Shown here: piece by piece, positions 9,655-16,671 of the stretch
How positions within the stretch are numbered: position 1 is the stretch's first letter
Layout of the letters: every line of letters begins with the position of its first letter
Program-made: the position numbers and the translations under genes
Source: CAYUHJ01 sp964444365
Lineage (GTDB): Bacteria > Planctomycetota > Planctomycetia > Gemmatales > Gemmataceae
DNA: 64,000 nucleotides
Assembly (NCBI GenBank): GCA_964444365.1
Contig: CAYUHJ010000007.1
Span: 1-64,000, forward strand
Direction: 5' to 3'
Notes under the pieces: model-generated
Told to the model about the DNA's origin: nothing
Database searches by the model: none
Seen by the model: only the letters and a program-made list of their open reading frames with translations

Positions 9655-9801
9655 TTGCCGATCTTCGCCACAACCGTCGATTCCATCGGGCGGGTTTCGC
9701 TGGTGCGGATCAACCACCTCGCCGAAGGGTCGGGGGCCACGCTGTTGGCCAAGATCGAGGGCCGCAACCCCGGTCGTCCCGTGCGACAAACTGAACGTTA
9801 A
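9655..9801 (+). pseudogene. cysteine synthase N-terminal fragment
   Basis: A TTG start at 9655, preceded by CGGAGGGG at 9641-9648, opens 48 codons reading PIFATTVDSIGRVSLVRINH, then LAEGSGATLLAKIEGRNPG. This matches the start of O-acetylserine sulfhydrylase (CysK family), where the next residues contain the PLP-binding lysine in a GSVKDR-type motif. Here the sequence diverges exactly there (RPVRQTER) and stops at TAA 9799-9801. A fragment without the PLP lysine cannot be a working enzyme. Confidence 0.6.
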
Positions 9802-9819
9802 GAGTCGACGGCAGTTGAA

Positions 9820-10164
9820 TCAAACATTCGCACCACCGAGCATCGACAGCAGGACGGTGCCGTCCGCGAGGCAGTGGACCGTGTGCGGGGCGGACAGACC
9901 GGCCTTCTTCGCGATCGCCGCCGGCTCGATGACCTTGTGCATTTTGAGTGCGAGCGGGTCGGCCGCGTCGACGACGTGGACCCGCCCGGACTTCAACCCC
10001 GGAACCACGAGGTACCGCCGGTCGCCGGGCTTGCCGTGGCACGACGAGCAAATCTTCCAGCCGAAGTGGTGCAGTTCGTCGTCGGGGTTCGGCATCGCCA
10101 GGCGGTGCACGACCCGACCGTAGTTATTCGAAGTGGGGTCTACGTCCACCACTGCGAGGTAGGC
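9820..10164 (-). pseudogene. selenium-binding protein (SBP56-type) fragment
   Basis: Read leftward from about 10164: AYLAVVDVDPTSNNYG, VVHRLAMPNPDDELHHFGW, CSSCHG, YLVVPGLKSGRVHVVD, LSAPHTVHCLADG, then SMLGGANV and stop at 9820-9822. These are consecutive conserved blocks of the N-terminal third of selenium-binding protein/methanethiol oxidase, including the CSSCHG motif. The start and the remaining two thirds are missing. It abuts the integrase fragment on one side and the cysK fragment on the other. Confidence 0.7.
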
Positions 10165-10168
10165 CGTC

Positions 10169-10276
10169 GTCACGGTCAACGTGAACGGTCGACGCAAGGA
10201 CGTCTACCTGGGCGTGTTCGGCTCCGAGGAATCGAAGTCTGAATACGACGTCAGCGCTCGGATTTCCTTCATCTAA
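10169..10276 (+). pseudogene. second integrase N-terminal fragment
   Basis: The frame reads VTVNVNGRRKDVYLG, VFGSEESKSEYDVSAR and ends at TAA 10274-10276. GRRKDVYLG-FGSEESKSEY corresponds to the same N-terminal block as the integrase remnant at 584 (RRDILLGPYGSEESKAEY). Only about 35 codons survive and no catalytic region is present. Confidence 0.55.
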
Positions 10277-10316
10277 CAAGAGCGAGTGCGAGCAGCCTCT
10301 ATCCGAAACAAGACCA

Positions 10317-10360
10317 GAGCCGCAACCCCGGCGAACGGCCGTGGGCCGGGGTTGCGGCTC
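10317..10360 (-). terminator. terminator-like hairpin after PSD1
   Basis: Arms GAGCCGCAACCCCGGC and GCCGGGGTTGCGGCTC pair perfectly around a 12-base loop, 22 bases after the stop of the leftward PSD1 gene. The downstream side in that direction contains TCTTGTTT, a weak T-rich tract. Confidence 0.65.
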
Positions 10361-10382
10361 GAAGACTGGGGAGCACCCCGAA

Positions 10383-12851
10383 TCACTGGTTGAACAAGAA
10401 CGCCTTCGTGTTCAACAGCGCCCACAGGATGTTCTCGTAGGCGAGCTTCTTGTTCTTCTCGTGCTTCTCCAGTTGCTCGCGGGCCAGGGACATCTGGTCC
10501 GGCGTCGGTTTCTTGCCGACGACCAGCACGAACAGTTCGGCGACTTTTTCGTCGTCGCTCCGCGGGTCTTTTGCCAGCTTGTCCGCCCGGCCGCCGGCCT
10601 TCGCGATCTTGTCCTGCACCTCCTGGCTGTTGAGCATGTGCAAGGTCATCGCGAGGCTCGCCTCGTTGACCCGCTCGCACTCGCACGCGCTGATGCGTTG
10701 CGGCCGGCCGAACACGTCGAGGAAGTACGACCCGAACGACTCGTCGGGCAGGTGAAGCGCCCGCTGCGGGGCGTTGCGGTCCTTCGGCAGGCCGGGGAAG
10801 TCCGACGGGCTCTCGGTCACCATGCAGACCGCGTCGAAGACCACTTCCGCCTGCAACCGTTTCGGGTAATAGCGGGCGAACGATTGCTTGTCCGACTGGT
10901 TGAACTCGTTCGGCACCGCGGACAGCTGGTACGTCCGCGACTTCGTGATCGTGCGGATGAGCGCCTTCAGCGAGAACTTGTTTTCGACGAGGTTCGCCGC
11001 CAGCGCGTCCAGCAGGGCCGGGTTCGACGGCGGGTTCGTCACCCGCATGTCGTCGATCGGGTCGACGATGCCGCGGCCGAAGAAGTGAGCCCAGTACCGG
11101 TTCGCGACGGCCCGGGCGAAGAACGGGTTCTTCGGCCCGGTCAGCCACTCGCTGAACTTGATGCGGGGGTCTTCCTCGCTGGACAGTGTCATCGCCTCGC
11201 CGTCGAGCGGCCGCATGTCCGCGGGGCGGTTCGTGCGCTTGTTCGTGACGGAACCGGACGCCTTCGTAAAGATCACCTGGAACTGGTTGCGGCCGTTGTT
11301 GTTGCTCGCCCCAGGAATCGGGAACGTCTTCTTCCCGACCCGGCCGAAGAACGCGGCGAGGCCCCAGTAGTCGTCCTGCGTCCACTTTTCGTAGGGGTGA
11401 TGGTGGCAGTTCGCACACGCGAGCCGCTGGCCGAGGAAAACCTGGCTCACGTCGTCGACGAATTGTTCCGGCGTTTGCACTTCCTTGAACCACACCGTCG
11501 GCGGGGACTTCGTCTCGTCGCCGATGGCGCAGACGATGTCGCGGACGAACTCGTCGTAGGGCTTGTCCGCCTGAATCGCGTCGCGGATCCAGGTGTGGAA
11601 TGACAGCGTCCCGGCGGCGCGGTCGGGTTGGTTCCGCCGCTTCACGCGGAGCACGTCGGCCCACTTGTTCGCGAAGTAGAAGCTGTACTCCGGCGAGTCG
11701 AGCAACTTGTCGACGAGCTTGTCCCGCTTGTCCGCGGCCTTGTCGGCGGCGAACGCCGCGATGGCGACCGGGGTCGGCAGCGTGCCCGTGATGTCCAGGT
11801 ACACCCGGCGGATGAACTGGTCGTCGGTGCACAGTTCGGACGGCGCGATGCCGAGTTCTTTCCACTTCTTCGCGGTGTGCTGGTCGACGACGGTCTTCGG
11901 CTCGAACGCGAACGCGGGGGGATCGCCGGGCCGGGGAACCGCCGCCTGGAAGACGGTGACGTAGCCCTGGAACCGGACCATGATCGCCGCCTGGCCGGTC
12001 ATGTTCAGCGTGGAAACGACGCCGGTTTCGTTGACGGTCGCCACGTCGGTCGTGTTGCTCTCATACAGCGCCCGGCGAGTCACGTCTTCGGCGGTGCCGT
12101 CGGAGTAGTGCGCGACGACGGCGAGCTGTTGCCGGGAATTGCGGTCAACGACGCGGGATTCGGGGAAGACGCTGACCTTCGTCACGACCGGGTCGGTCGC
12201 CTTGCCGAACGGCAACCCGGACGCGATCCACCGGCGGAGGATCTTGTACTCCTCGGACCCGACTTCCGTCTTCTTGCCGCCGCCGTGCGGGACGACGCCG
12301 GCACCCTTCGTCAGAAACAGCGACGCATCCGGGGCGGCGGGCATCAGCCGCCGGCCGCGGCCTTCCTTCACGAGCGTGACGTAATCGAGGTCCGGGTCGA
12401 ACCCGAGCAGCGACAGCCGGAAGCCGTTTTGCCCCTGGATTTTCCCGTGGCAGCCGCCCGCGTTGCAGCCGAGCTTCGTCAGCACGGGTTCGATCTGGTT
12501 CGTGAAGTTGATCGGAAGCGGGGCCTCCATCGACTCGACCTTGACCGGCACTTTCACCGTGTGCCCGCCGGCCGAGACGGCGATTTCGGCGGACCCGTTC
12601 GCGAGCGGGAACACCCGACCTTCCGGCGAAACGCGGGCAATCTTCGGATCGGACACGCTGTACGCCGCGGCGTTCGTCAGGTCGACGACTTTCGCCGGGT
12701 TGACGGTGCCGGTGACGACGAGTTGCGGCGCGTCGTCGGCCCCGCGAATCGCGAGCGACTTCGGGAACGGCTCGATCCCCGTGACCTTCACCGGTTCCGC
12801 GGCGAACAGCGGGGACGCAACCAAAGCAGCGACGAGTGCGAGGGTACGCAT
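10383..12851 (-). CDS. PSD1/DUF1549/DUF1553 protein with Ig-like (Big_2-type) N-terminal domain
   Basis: An 822-residue exported protein. The signal peptide (residues 1-18) is followed by a bacterial-Ig-like repeat (VVTGTVNPAKVVDLT, then VSPEGRVFPLANGSAEI), a CNAGGCHG motif (C-x4-C-H spacing, usual in this PSD1 subgroup), a second Ig-like repeat (ARYSDGT-type: VVAHYSDGTAEDVTRRALY), DUF1549 (IRRVYLDITGTLPT), a true CxxCH (LACANCHHHPYEKW) and DUF1553 (PFFARAVANRYW; FFGRGIVDPIDD). Here the order is reversed compared with the other two pairs: the DUF1501 gene is upstream. ATG 12851 starts the signal peptide. Confidence 0.88.
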   Translation of the reverse strand: MRTLALVAALVASPLFAAEPVKVTGIEPFPKSLAIRGADDAPQLVVTGTVNPAKVVDLTNAAAYSVSDPKIARVSPEGRVFPLANGSAEIAVSAGGHTVKVPVKVESMEAPLPINFTNQIEPVLTKLGCNAGGCHGKIQGQNGFRLSLLGFDPDLDYVTLVKEGRGRRLMPAAPDASLFLTKGAGVVPHGGGKKTEVGSEEYKILRRWIASGLPFGKATDPVVTKVSVFPESRVVDRNSRQQLAVVAHYSDGTAEDVTRRALYESNTTDVATVNETGVVSTLNMTGQAAIMVRFQGYVTVFQAAVPRPGDPPAFAFEPKTVVDQHTAKKWKELGIAPSELCTDDQFIRRVYLDITGTLPTPVAIAAFAADKAADKRDKLVDKLLDSPEYSFYFANKWADVLRVKRRNQPDRAAGTLSFHTWIRDAIQADKPYDEFVRDIVCAIGDETKSPPTVWFKEVQTPEQFVDDVSQVFLGQRLACANCHHHPYEKWTQDDYWGLAAFFGRVGKKTFPIPGASNNNGRNQFQVIFTKASGSVTNKRTNRPADMRPLDGEAMTLSSEEDPRIKFSEWLTGPKNPFFARAVANRYWAHFFGRGIVDPIDDMRVTNPPSNPALLDALAANLVENKFSLKALIRTITKSRTYQLSAVPNEFNQSDKQSFARYYPKRLQAEVVFDAVCMVTESPSDFPGLPKDRNAPQRALHLPDESFGSYFLDVFGRPQRISACECERVNEASLAMTLHMLNSQEVQDKIAKAGGRADKLAKDPRSDDEKVAELFVLVVGKKPTPDQMSLAREQLEKHEKNKKLAYENILWALLNTKAFLFNQ

Positions 12852-12934
12852 CGGAAGCCCCAGGGAACGGGGATGGCGGGTGGGATGCAATAACTGAATG
12901 ATAGCAGGCATTGCCGGGCGGCAGGTGAGAAAGA

Positions 12935-13043
12935 TTTCACCACAAAGGCACAAAGATCACACAAAGGGCCACAAAGAAGACATCAGAACTTCTGGTTTTC
13001 CTCTTTGTGACCCTTTGTGTGATCTTTGTGCCTTTGTGGTGAA
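12935..13043. repeat. long hairpin repeat (CACAAAG family) between DUF1501 and PSD1
   Basis: Left arm at 12935-12980 and right arm at 12996-13043 are near-perfect inverted copies of about 45 bases made of short CACAAAG units, separated by about 15 bases. It begins four bases after the DUF1501 stop. The stem is long enough to act as a transcription barrier or RNA-processing site, but its repeated-unit makeup resembles a dispersed palindromic element. Confidence 0.8.
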
Positions 13044-13047
13044 ATTC

Positions 13048-14343
13048 TTAGATCAGTTCCTTCACAGGCTCGCGGTCGTCGAGGATGTACATCGGCCGGC
13101 CGCTGCCGTTGGCGAACGTCTGCGACGGGTCGATGCCGATGGCGCGATACAGCGTGCTCATCAGTTGCGGCACCGTGTACGGCCGGTCCTTCGGGCGTTC
13201 GCCCTTCTCGGTGGTGGCCCCGACCGCCTGGCCCATCTTCAGCCCGCCGCCGGCGACCAGTGCGCCCATCGCCGGGGACCAGTGGTCGCGGCCGGCGTTC
13301 ATGTTGATCTTCGGCGTCCGGCCGAACTCGCCCCACACGACGAGCACCACGTCCTCGCCCATCCCGCGGTCGTGCAGGTCGGTGACGAGGTTGGCGATGC
13401 CGCGGTCGAGCACCGGGAGTTGCTTTTTCAGGGACTCGAAGTTCTTCCCGTGCGTGTCCCACCCGCCGAAGCTGAGCGTCACGAACCCGACGCCCGCCTC
13501 GACGAGCCGGCGGGCCGTCAGGAAGTTTTCGACGCCCTTGTAGCTCTCGCGGACCTTTTCGCCTTCTTTCTTGAGGTCCAGCGCGTCGCGGACGACGCCG
13601 CTCGTGACCATGTCCAGGGCGCGTTCGGTGTAGCTGTCGAGGCCGTTCATCGTGCCGCTGGCGTCGATGTCCCGGCGGACGTCGTCGAACTTGTCGAGCA
13701 GGGCCTTGCGGTCGTCGAGCCGCTGCGGGGTCACGCCACTGGCGAGGGACAGGTTCGCGTTGCCGGGACCGCTCGGGGTGAACGGCCGGTGCGACACGCC
13801 CAGGAAGCCGGGCTCCGTCCCCCGGCTCATCCCGCGGAGCGAGACGTACGGCGGGACGGACGCGGACTCGTTCGACCGGACCTTCGACACGACCGCCCCG
13901 AACGACGGGTGGCCGGCCGTCACGTTCACCCGCTCCGGGTAGCCGGTCATCACGAGGCTGTCCGAGTGCTCGTCCACCGAAGTCAGCGACCGCACGGCGG
14001 CGAGCTTGTCCCAGATCTTCGCCTGCATCGGAAAGTGTTCGCAGATCTGCACGCCGGGGACGTTCGTGGCGACCGGGTTGAACTCACCGCGGAACTCCTT
14101 CGGGGCGTCCGGCTTCAGGTCGTACATGTCCAGGTGCGACGGGCCGCCCGGCAGGTAGACGAAGATTGCGGACTTGAACGCCTTCGACCGCGCGGGGGCG
14201 GTGTCGGCCTTTTTCGCCGCTTGAACGCGGAGGGCGTCGGCGAGCGTGAGCCCGGCCCCGAACGCGCCGACCTGGAGGAAGTTGCGGCGGGACAGGCCGT
14301 CGCAGAAGCGGGGACCGGCACCGACTCCGTGGAATGGCAGCAT
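13048..14343 (-). CDS. DUF1501 domain protein
   Basis: A 431-residue protein with a Tat-like signal (SRRNFLQVGAFGAGLTLAD). Family blocks follow in order: FVYLPGGPSHLDMYDLKP, TGYPERVNVTAGHPSFGAV, EAGVGFVTLSFGGWDTHG, VVWGEFGRTPKIN, RDHWSPAMGALVAGGG, and MSTLYRAIGIDPSQTF near the end. ATG 14343 is chosen over an upstream in-frame ATG at 14520 because the signal peptide starts about 26 residues after it. First gene of a leftward pair with the PSD1 gene. Enzymatic activity unknown. Confidence 0.87.
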   Translation of the reverse strand: MLPFHGVGAGPRFCDGLSRRNFLQVGAFGAGLTLADALRVQAAKKADTAPARSKAFKSAIFVYLPGGPSHLDMYDLKPDAPKEFRGEFNPVATNVPGVQICEHFPMQAKIWDKLAAVRSLTSVDEHSDSLVMTGYPERVNVTAGHPSFGAVVSKVRSNESASVPPYVSLRGMSRGTEPGFLGVSHRPFTPSGPGNANLSLASGVTPQRLDDRKALLDKFDDVRRDIDASGTMNGLDSYTERALDMVTSGVVRDALDLKKEGEKVRESYKGVENFLTARRLVEAGVGFVTLSFGGWDTHGKNFESLKKQLPVLDRGIANLVTDLHDRGMGEDVVLVVWGEFGRTPKINMNAGRDHWSPAMGALVAGGGLKMGQAVGATTEKGERPKDRPYTVPQLMSTLYRAIGIDPSQTFANGSGRPMYILDDREPVKELI

Positions 14344-14529
14344 GGGAGGGCTCCCGATCGGACGAGAAAAGGCGGGTGGGGTGGGAATCCTGCGAGTCGC
14401 CGGGCGTGCGAGCGAGGGACGAGGCGGTCTGGCAGGCAAGTAGAGTGTCGGTCGGATTTCGCCCCGAGTCAACTCAAAATTCCGGGAACCACGACGTGAG
14501 TTCGGCCGTGCCGGCGACATCGTCCGGGG

Positions 14530-15207
14530 TCACGCCTTGCCGAGGACGAGGTCGACGACCCAGCAGCCGCGGACGTGGGGGCCGTCGCCGCGGCAGTGGG
14601 CGAGGACATCGGCGTTTTCGCAGCCGGCGTCTCGCAGGGCGTCGGCGAGGACGGGCATGTTGCCGAAGTCGCGGGAATCGTACATCTTCGCGGCGATCCC
14701 GACGGCGGCTTCGCTTCGCCATTCGGGTGCGAACGTCACGGGGCGGAAGGGGTTGCCGAAGATGTCACGAAACAGTTTGCAATAGAGTTTTTTCGCTTGC
14801 TTATGTGCGACATGCCATGGAGTGTTTTGGTCAAATCGGATTTCAGCAGCGACAGCATCAATACCCCCAGACGAACCCGTGCCCATCGGGAAATGAGGCA
14901 CTCGGTGGCACAGATCGGCGATACGCAGTGCACTGAAATCAGCAATAATGTCACCAATCCCCGCATAAGTGTTCTGAACCGCTTTTCGGACCTGATCCAG
15001 TTCCTGCAACTCTGCTTGCCCTTCTACGAATCTCTCACAAACCATAATCGCTTCACGGTGCAACTCGTTCGGTAGGTCTTGCCAAACGTCTCTGACACAC
15101 GCGCAGCCAAACAGTCGATATTTCCGACGATCCAATTGATTGAGATCGTATAGATATACCCACATCTCCTCTGGCTCATCACACGCCAGCCATTCGCTCT
15201 CGATCAT
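14530..15207 (-). CDS. planctomycete paralogous-family protein (constant C-terminus type), copy 1
   Basis: A 225-residue protein with no named domain that I can assign. The N-terminal half (SEWLACDEPEEMWVYLYD, then DRRKYRLFGCACVRDVW) has the WLACD...KLRLFACAC-like pattern of a family often multiplied in Gemmata-type genomes. The last 75 residues (RDIFGNPFRPVTFAPEW, MYDSRDFGNMPVLADAL, HCRGDGPHVRGCWVVDLVLG) are almost identical to the copy ending at 15853. Paired Cys/His residues (GCENADVLAHCR) might bind metal. No function is known. Confidence 0.7.
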   Translation of the reverse strand: MIESEWLACDEPEEMWVYLYDLNQLDRRKYRLFGCACVRDVWQDLPNELHREAIMVCERFVEGQAELQELDQVRKAVQNTYAGIGDIIADFSALRIADLCHRVPHFPMGTGSSGGIDAVAAEIRFDQNTPWHVAHKQAKKLYCKLFRDIFGNPFRPVTFAPEWRSEAAVGIAAKMYDSRDFGNMPVLADALRDAGCENADVLAHCRGDGPHVRGCWVVDLVLGKA

Positions 15208-15248
15208 GACAGACCTCTCGACGATTCAGTTGAAGCGCTAACAACAAC

Positions 15249-15280
15249 ACCCCCGACAACGGCTCTCCGTTCTCGGGGGT
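15249..15280 (-). terminator. hairpin terminator, copy 1 of 2
   Basis: ACCCCCGA and TCGGGGGT enclose an inner stem AACGG/CCGTT with a CTCT loop. It lies 14 bases beyond the stop of the leftward toxin-like gene. The identical 32-base hairpin occurs at 15 kb and at 16615-16646 after rho. Confidence 0.65.
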
Positions 15281-15294
15281 GGCAGGTTTCGCGT

Positions 15295-15585
15295 TCATCG
15301 CCGCAACGTGAACCTTCGGAGAAAGACGACACGATGATCCGTGTCGATCGCGTATTCGACATACAACGGCCCGGCGAACCCGCGACGCAGCACCAATCGG
15401 GAACCGGGCCGTTGGCCCCACGATTCGCCGAACTCGTGCGGAGTACGGGCCAGTTCTTCCAGAATCCACCGGCTTGCGGCAACGAATAAGCGCAGTTGAC
15501 CGCTTTGCCGGGCGACTTCTGCGAGGGCTTCAAACTGCTCTCGCACGTCGTCGGCATTGGTGACGCGGTAGCGGTCGGCCGTCAC
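15295..15585 (-). CDS. RelE/ParE-like small protein, candidate toxin
   Basis: A 96-residue protein beginning at GTG 15585, whose GTGA overlaps the stop of the upstream 73-residue gene. The sequence has the size and late beta-strand pattern of RelE/ParE-type toxins: a helical first half (VREQFEALAEVARQSGQ, WILEELARTPHEFGE) and strands LVLRRGFAGPLYVEYAID and HRVVFLRRFTLR. The overlap, pairing and downstream hairpin fit a type II toxin-antitoxin operon, but catalytic residues cannot be verified by eye, so the toxin call is tentative. Confidence 0.5.
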   Translation of the reverse strand: MTADRYRVTNADDVREQFEALAEVARQSGQLRLFVAASRWILEELARTPHEFGESWGQRPGSRLVLRRGFAGPLYVEYAIDTDHRVVFLRRFTLRR

Positions 15586-15803
15586 GACAACTCCCGTTCG
15601 AGTTCGTCGAGCACCGCAGAGATCGGTTTCCCTTCGGGTGCGGTGACGAGCTTGTGCAGTTCGTCTTCCGTCGGCAAATCCGCCGGCACGGTGTCGCGAA
15701 GGAGGCCGTATACGGTCTCTTTGAACAGTTGCTTCTCGGTGCGTTCGCGTTGGAGTTGCTCTTCCAGTTCGCGGATGCGGCGTTCGGCGTCTTCGGCAGA
15801 CAT
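15582..15803 (-). CDS. small coiled-coil protein, candidate antitoxin
   Basis: A 73-residue, strongly charged protein: a Glu/Arg-rich helix (RRIRELEEQLQRERTEKQ) likely to form a coiled coil, then LLRDTVPADLPTEDELHKL and a C-terminal LDELERELS. GAGGTGA sits just upstream of ATG 15803. Its stop overlaps the downstream RelE-like gene by four bases. There is no visible DNA-binding motif, so antitoxin function is suggested by size, charge and gene order only. Confidence 0.5.
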   Translation of the reverse strand: MSAEDAERRIRELEEQLQRERTEKQLFKETVYGLLRDTVPADLPTEDELHKLVTAPEGKPISAVLDELERELS

Positions 15804-15852
15804 ATGTCACCTCGGTGCGGGTGATGAATTATCGCACGCCGTTCGCGGGAAG

Positions 15853-16584
15853 TCACGCCTTGCCGAGGACGAGGTCGACGACCCAGCAGCCGCGGACGTG
15901 GGGGCCGTCGCCGCGGCAGTGGGACAGGACGTCGGCGTGCTCGCACCCGGCGTCCTGCAGCGCGTCGGCGAGGACGGGCATGTTCCCGAAGTCGCGGGAA
16001 TCGTACATCTTCGCGGCGATCCCGACGGCGGCTTCGGTCCGCCACTCGGGGGCGAACGTCACGGGGCGGAAGGGGTTGCCGAAGATGTCGCGGAGGAACC
16101 TGATCTGAATCGCGTGCTCCGGATTTGAATCTGGAACGCCTATCGCTTCAGCGGCAAGTGTGGCAGACCATCCAGGAATATGTCGAATCCTTGCACCAAC
16201 CTGTTCAGGATTCGCAAGGTTATGAGCCAAATTGAGGGCAGCATATGTAAGCGGATCAAGTGGGGGGCGAAGTTGATATTCGGGAGGATTTCCACAATCA
16301 TCTAGTTCTGACAGAATAGAATCCCACGTTGTCAGAGGTCTCACACTTAGCGGGCCATCTTCAGCATCTGCAGCTATTTCCGCAAGTTCGATGGTTTGAT
16401 GCAGCAAACAGGATGGCGAGTACGAAGCAACTCTTCTGGCACAAGCGACTTCAAATAGATCTAACTTTCTGTCGGTCAGACACTCAACTCCCGAATGCAC
16501 AAGAGCTTGGAGCCCTCTCCCAAATGAGAAAAGATCGTCGCACGATATCCACATCTCTTCGGTGAACCAACAAGATTTGGCCAT
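15853..16584 (-). CDS. planctomycete paralogous-family protein (constant C-terminus type), copy 2
   Basis: A 243-residue protein. The N-terminal 165 residues (WFTEEMWISCDDLFSFG, RKLDLFEVACARRVAS, LTYAALNLAHNLANPEQ) differ strongly from copy 1. From RDIFGNPFRPVTFAPEW to the C-terminal VDLVLGKA the two proteins differ at only a handful of positions, and the underlying DNA is almost identical too. This suggests recent duplication or gene conversion of the C-terminal module. Function unknown; conserved Cys and His in GCEHADVLSHCRGDGPH may be structural. Confidence 0.7.
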   Translation of the reverse strand: MAKSCWFTEEMWISCDDLFSFGRGLQALVHSGVECLTDRKLDLFEVACARRVASYSPSCLLHQTIELAEIAADAEDGPLSVRPLTTWDSILSELDDCGNPPEYQLRPPLDPLTYAALNLAHNLANPEQVGARIRHIPGWSATLAAEAIGVPDSNPEHAIQIRFLRDIFGNPFRPVTFAPEWRTEAAVGIAAKMYDSRDFGNMPVLADALQDAGCEHADVLSHCRGDGPHVRGCWVVDLVLGKA

Positions 16585-16614
16585 TGTTGTTCCACCGTGT
16601 TGGCGGACAAAACT

Positions 16615-16646
16615 ACCCCCGACAACGGCTCTCCGTTCTCGGGGGT
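16615..16646 (-). terminator. hairpin terminator after rho, copy 2 of 2
   Basis: Identical to the hairpin at 15249-15280. In the leftward direction the stem is followed by AGTTTTG, a short T tract. It lies 26 bases beyond the rho stop. Confidence 0.7.
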
Positions 16647-16671
16647 GGCGGGTTTCGCAAATCGCGAAGGG

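Noticed and set aside
12935..13043. CRISPR-like array of CACAAAG units
   Set aside because: The units are contiguous, make one hairpin and have no spacers or nearby cas genes.
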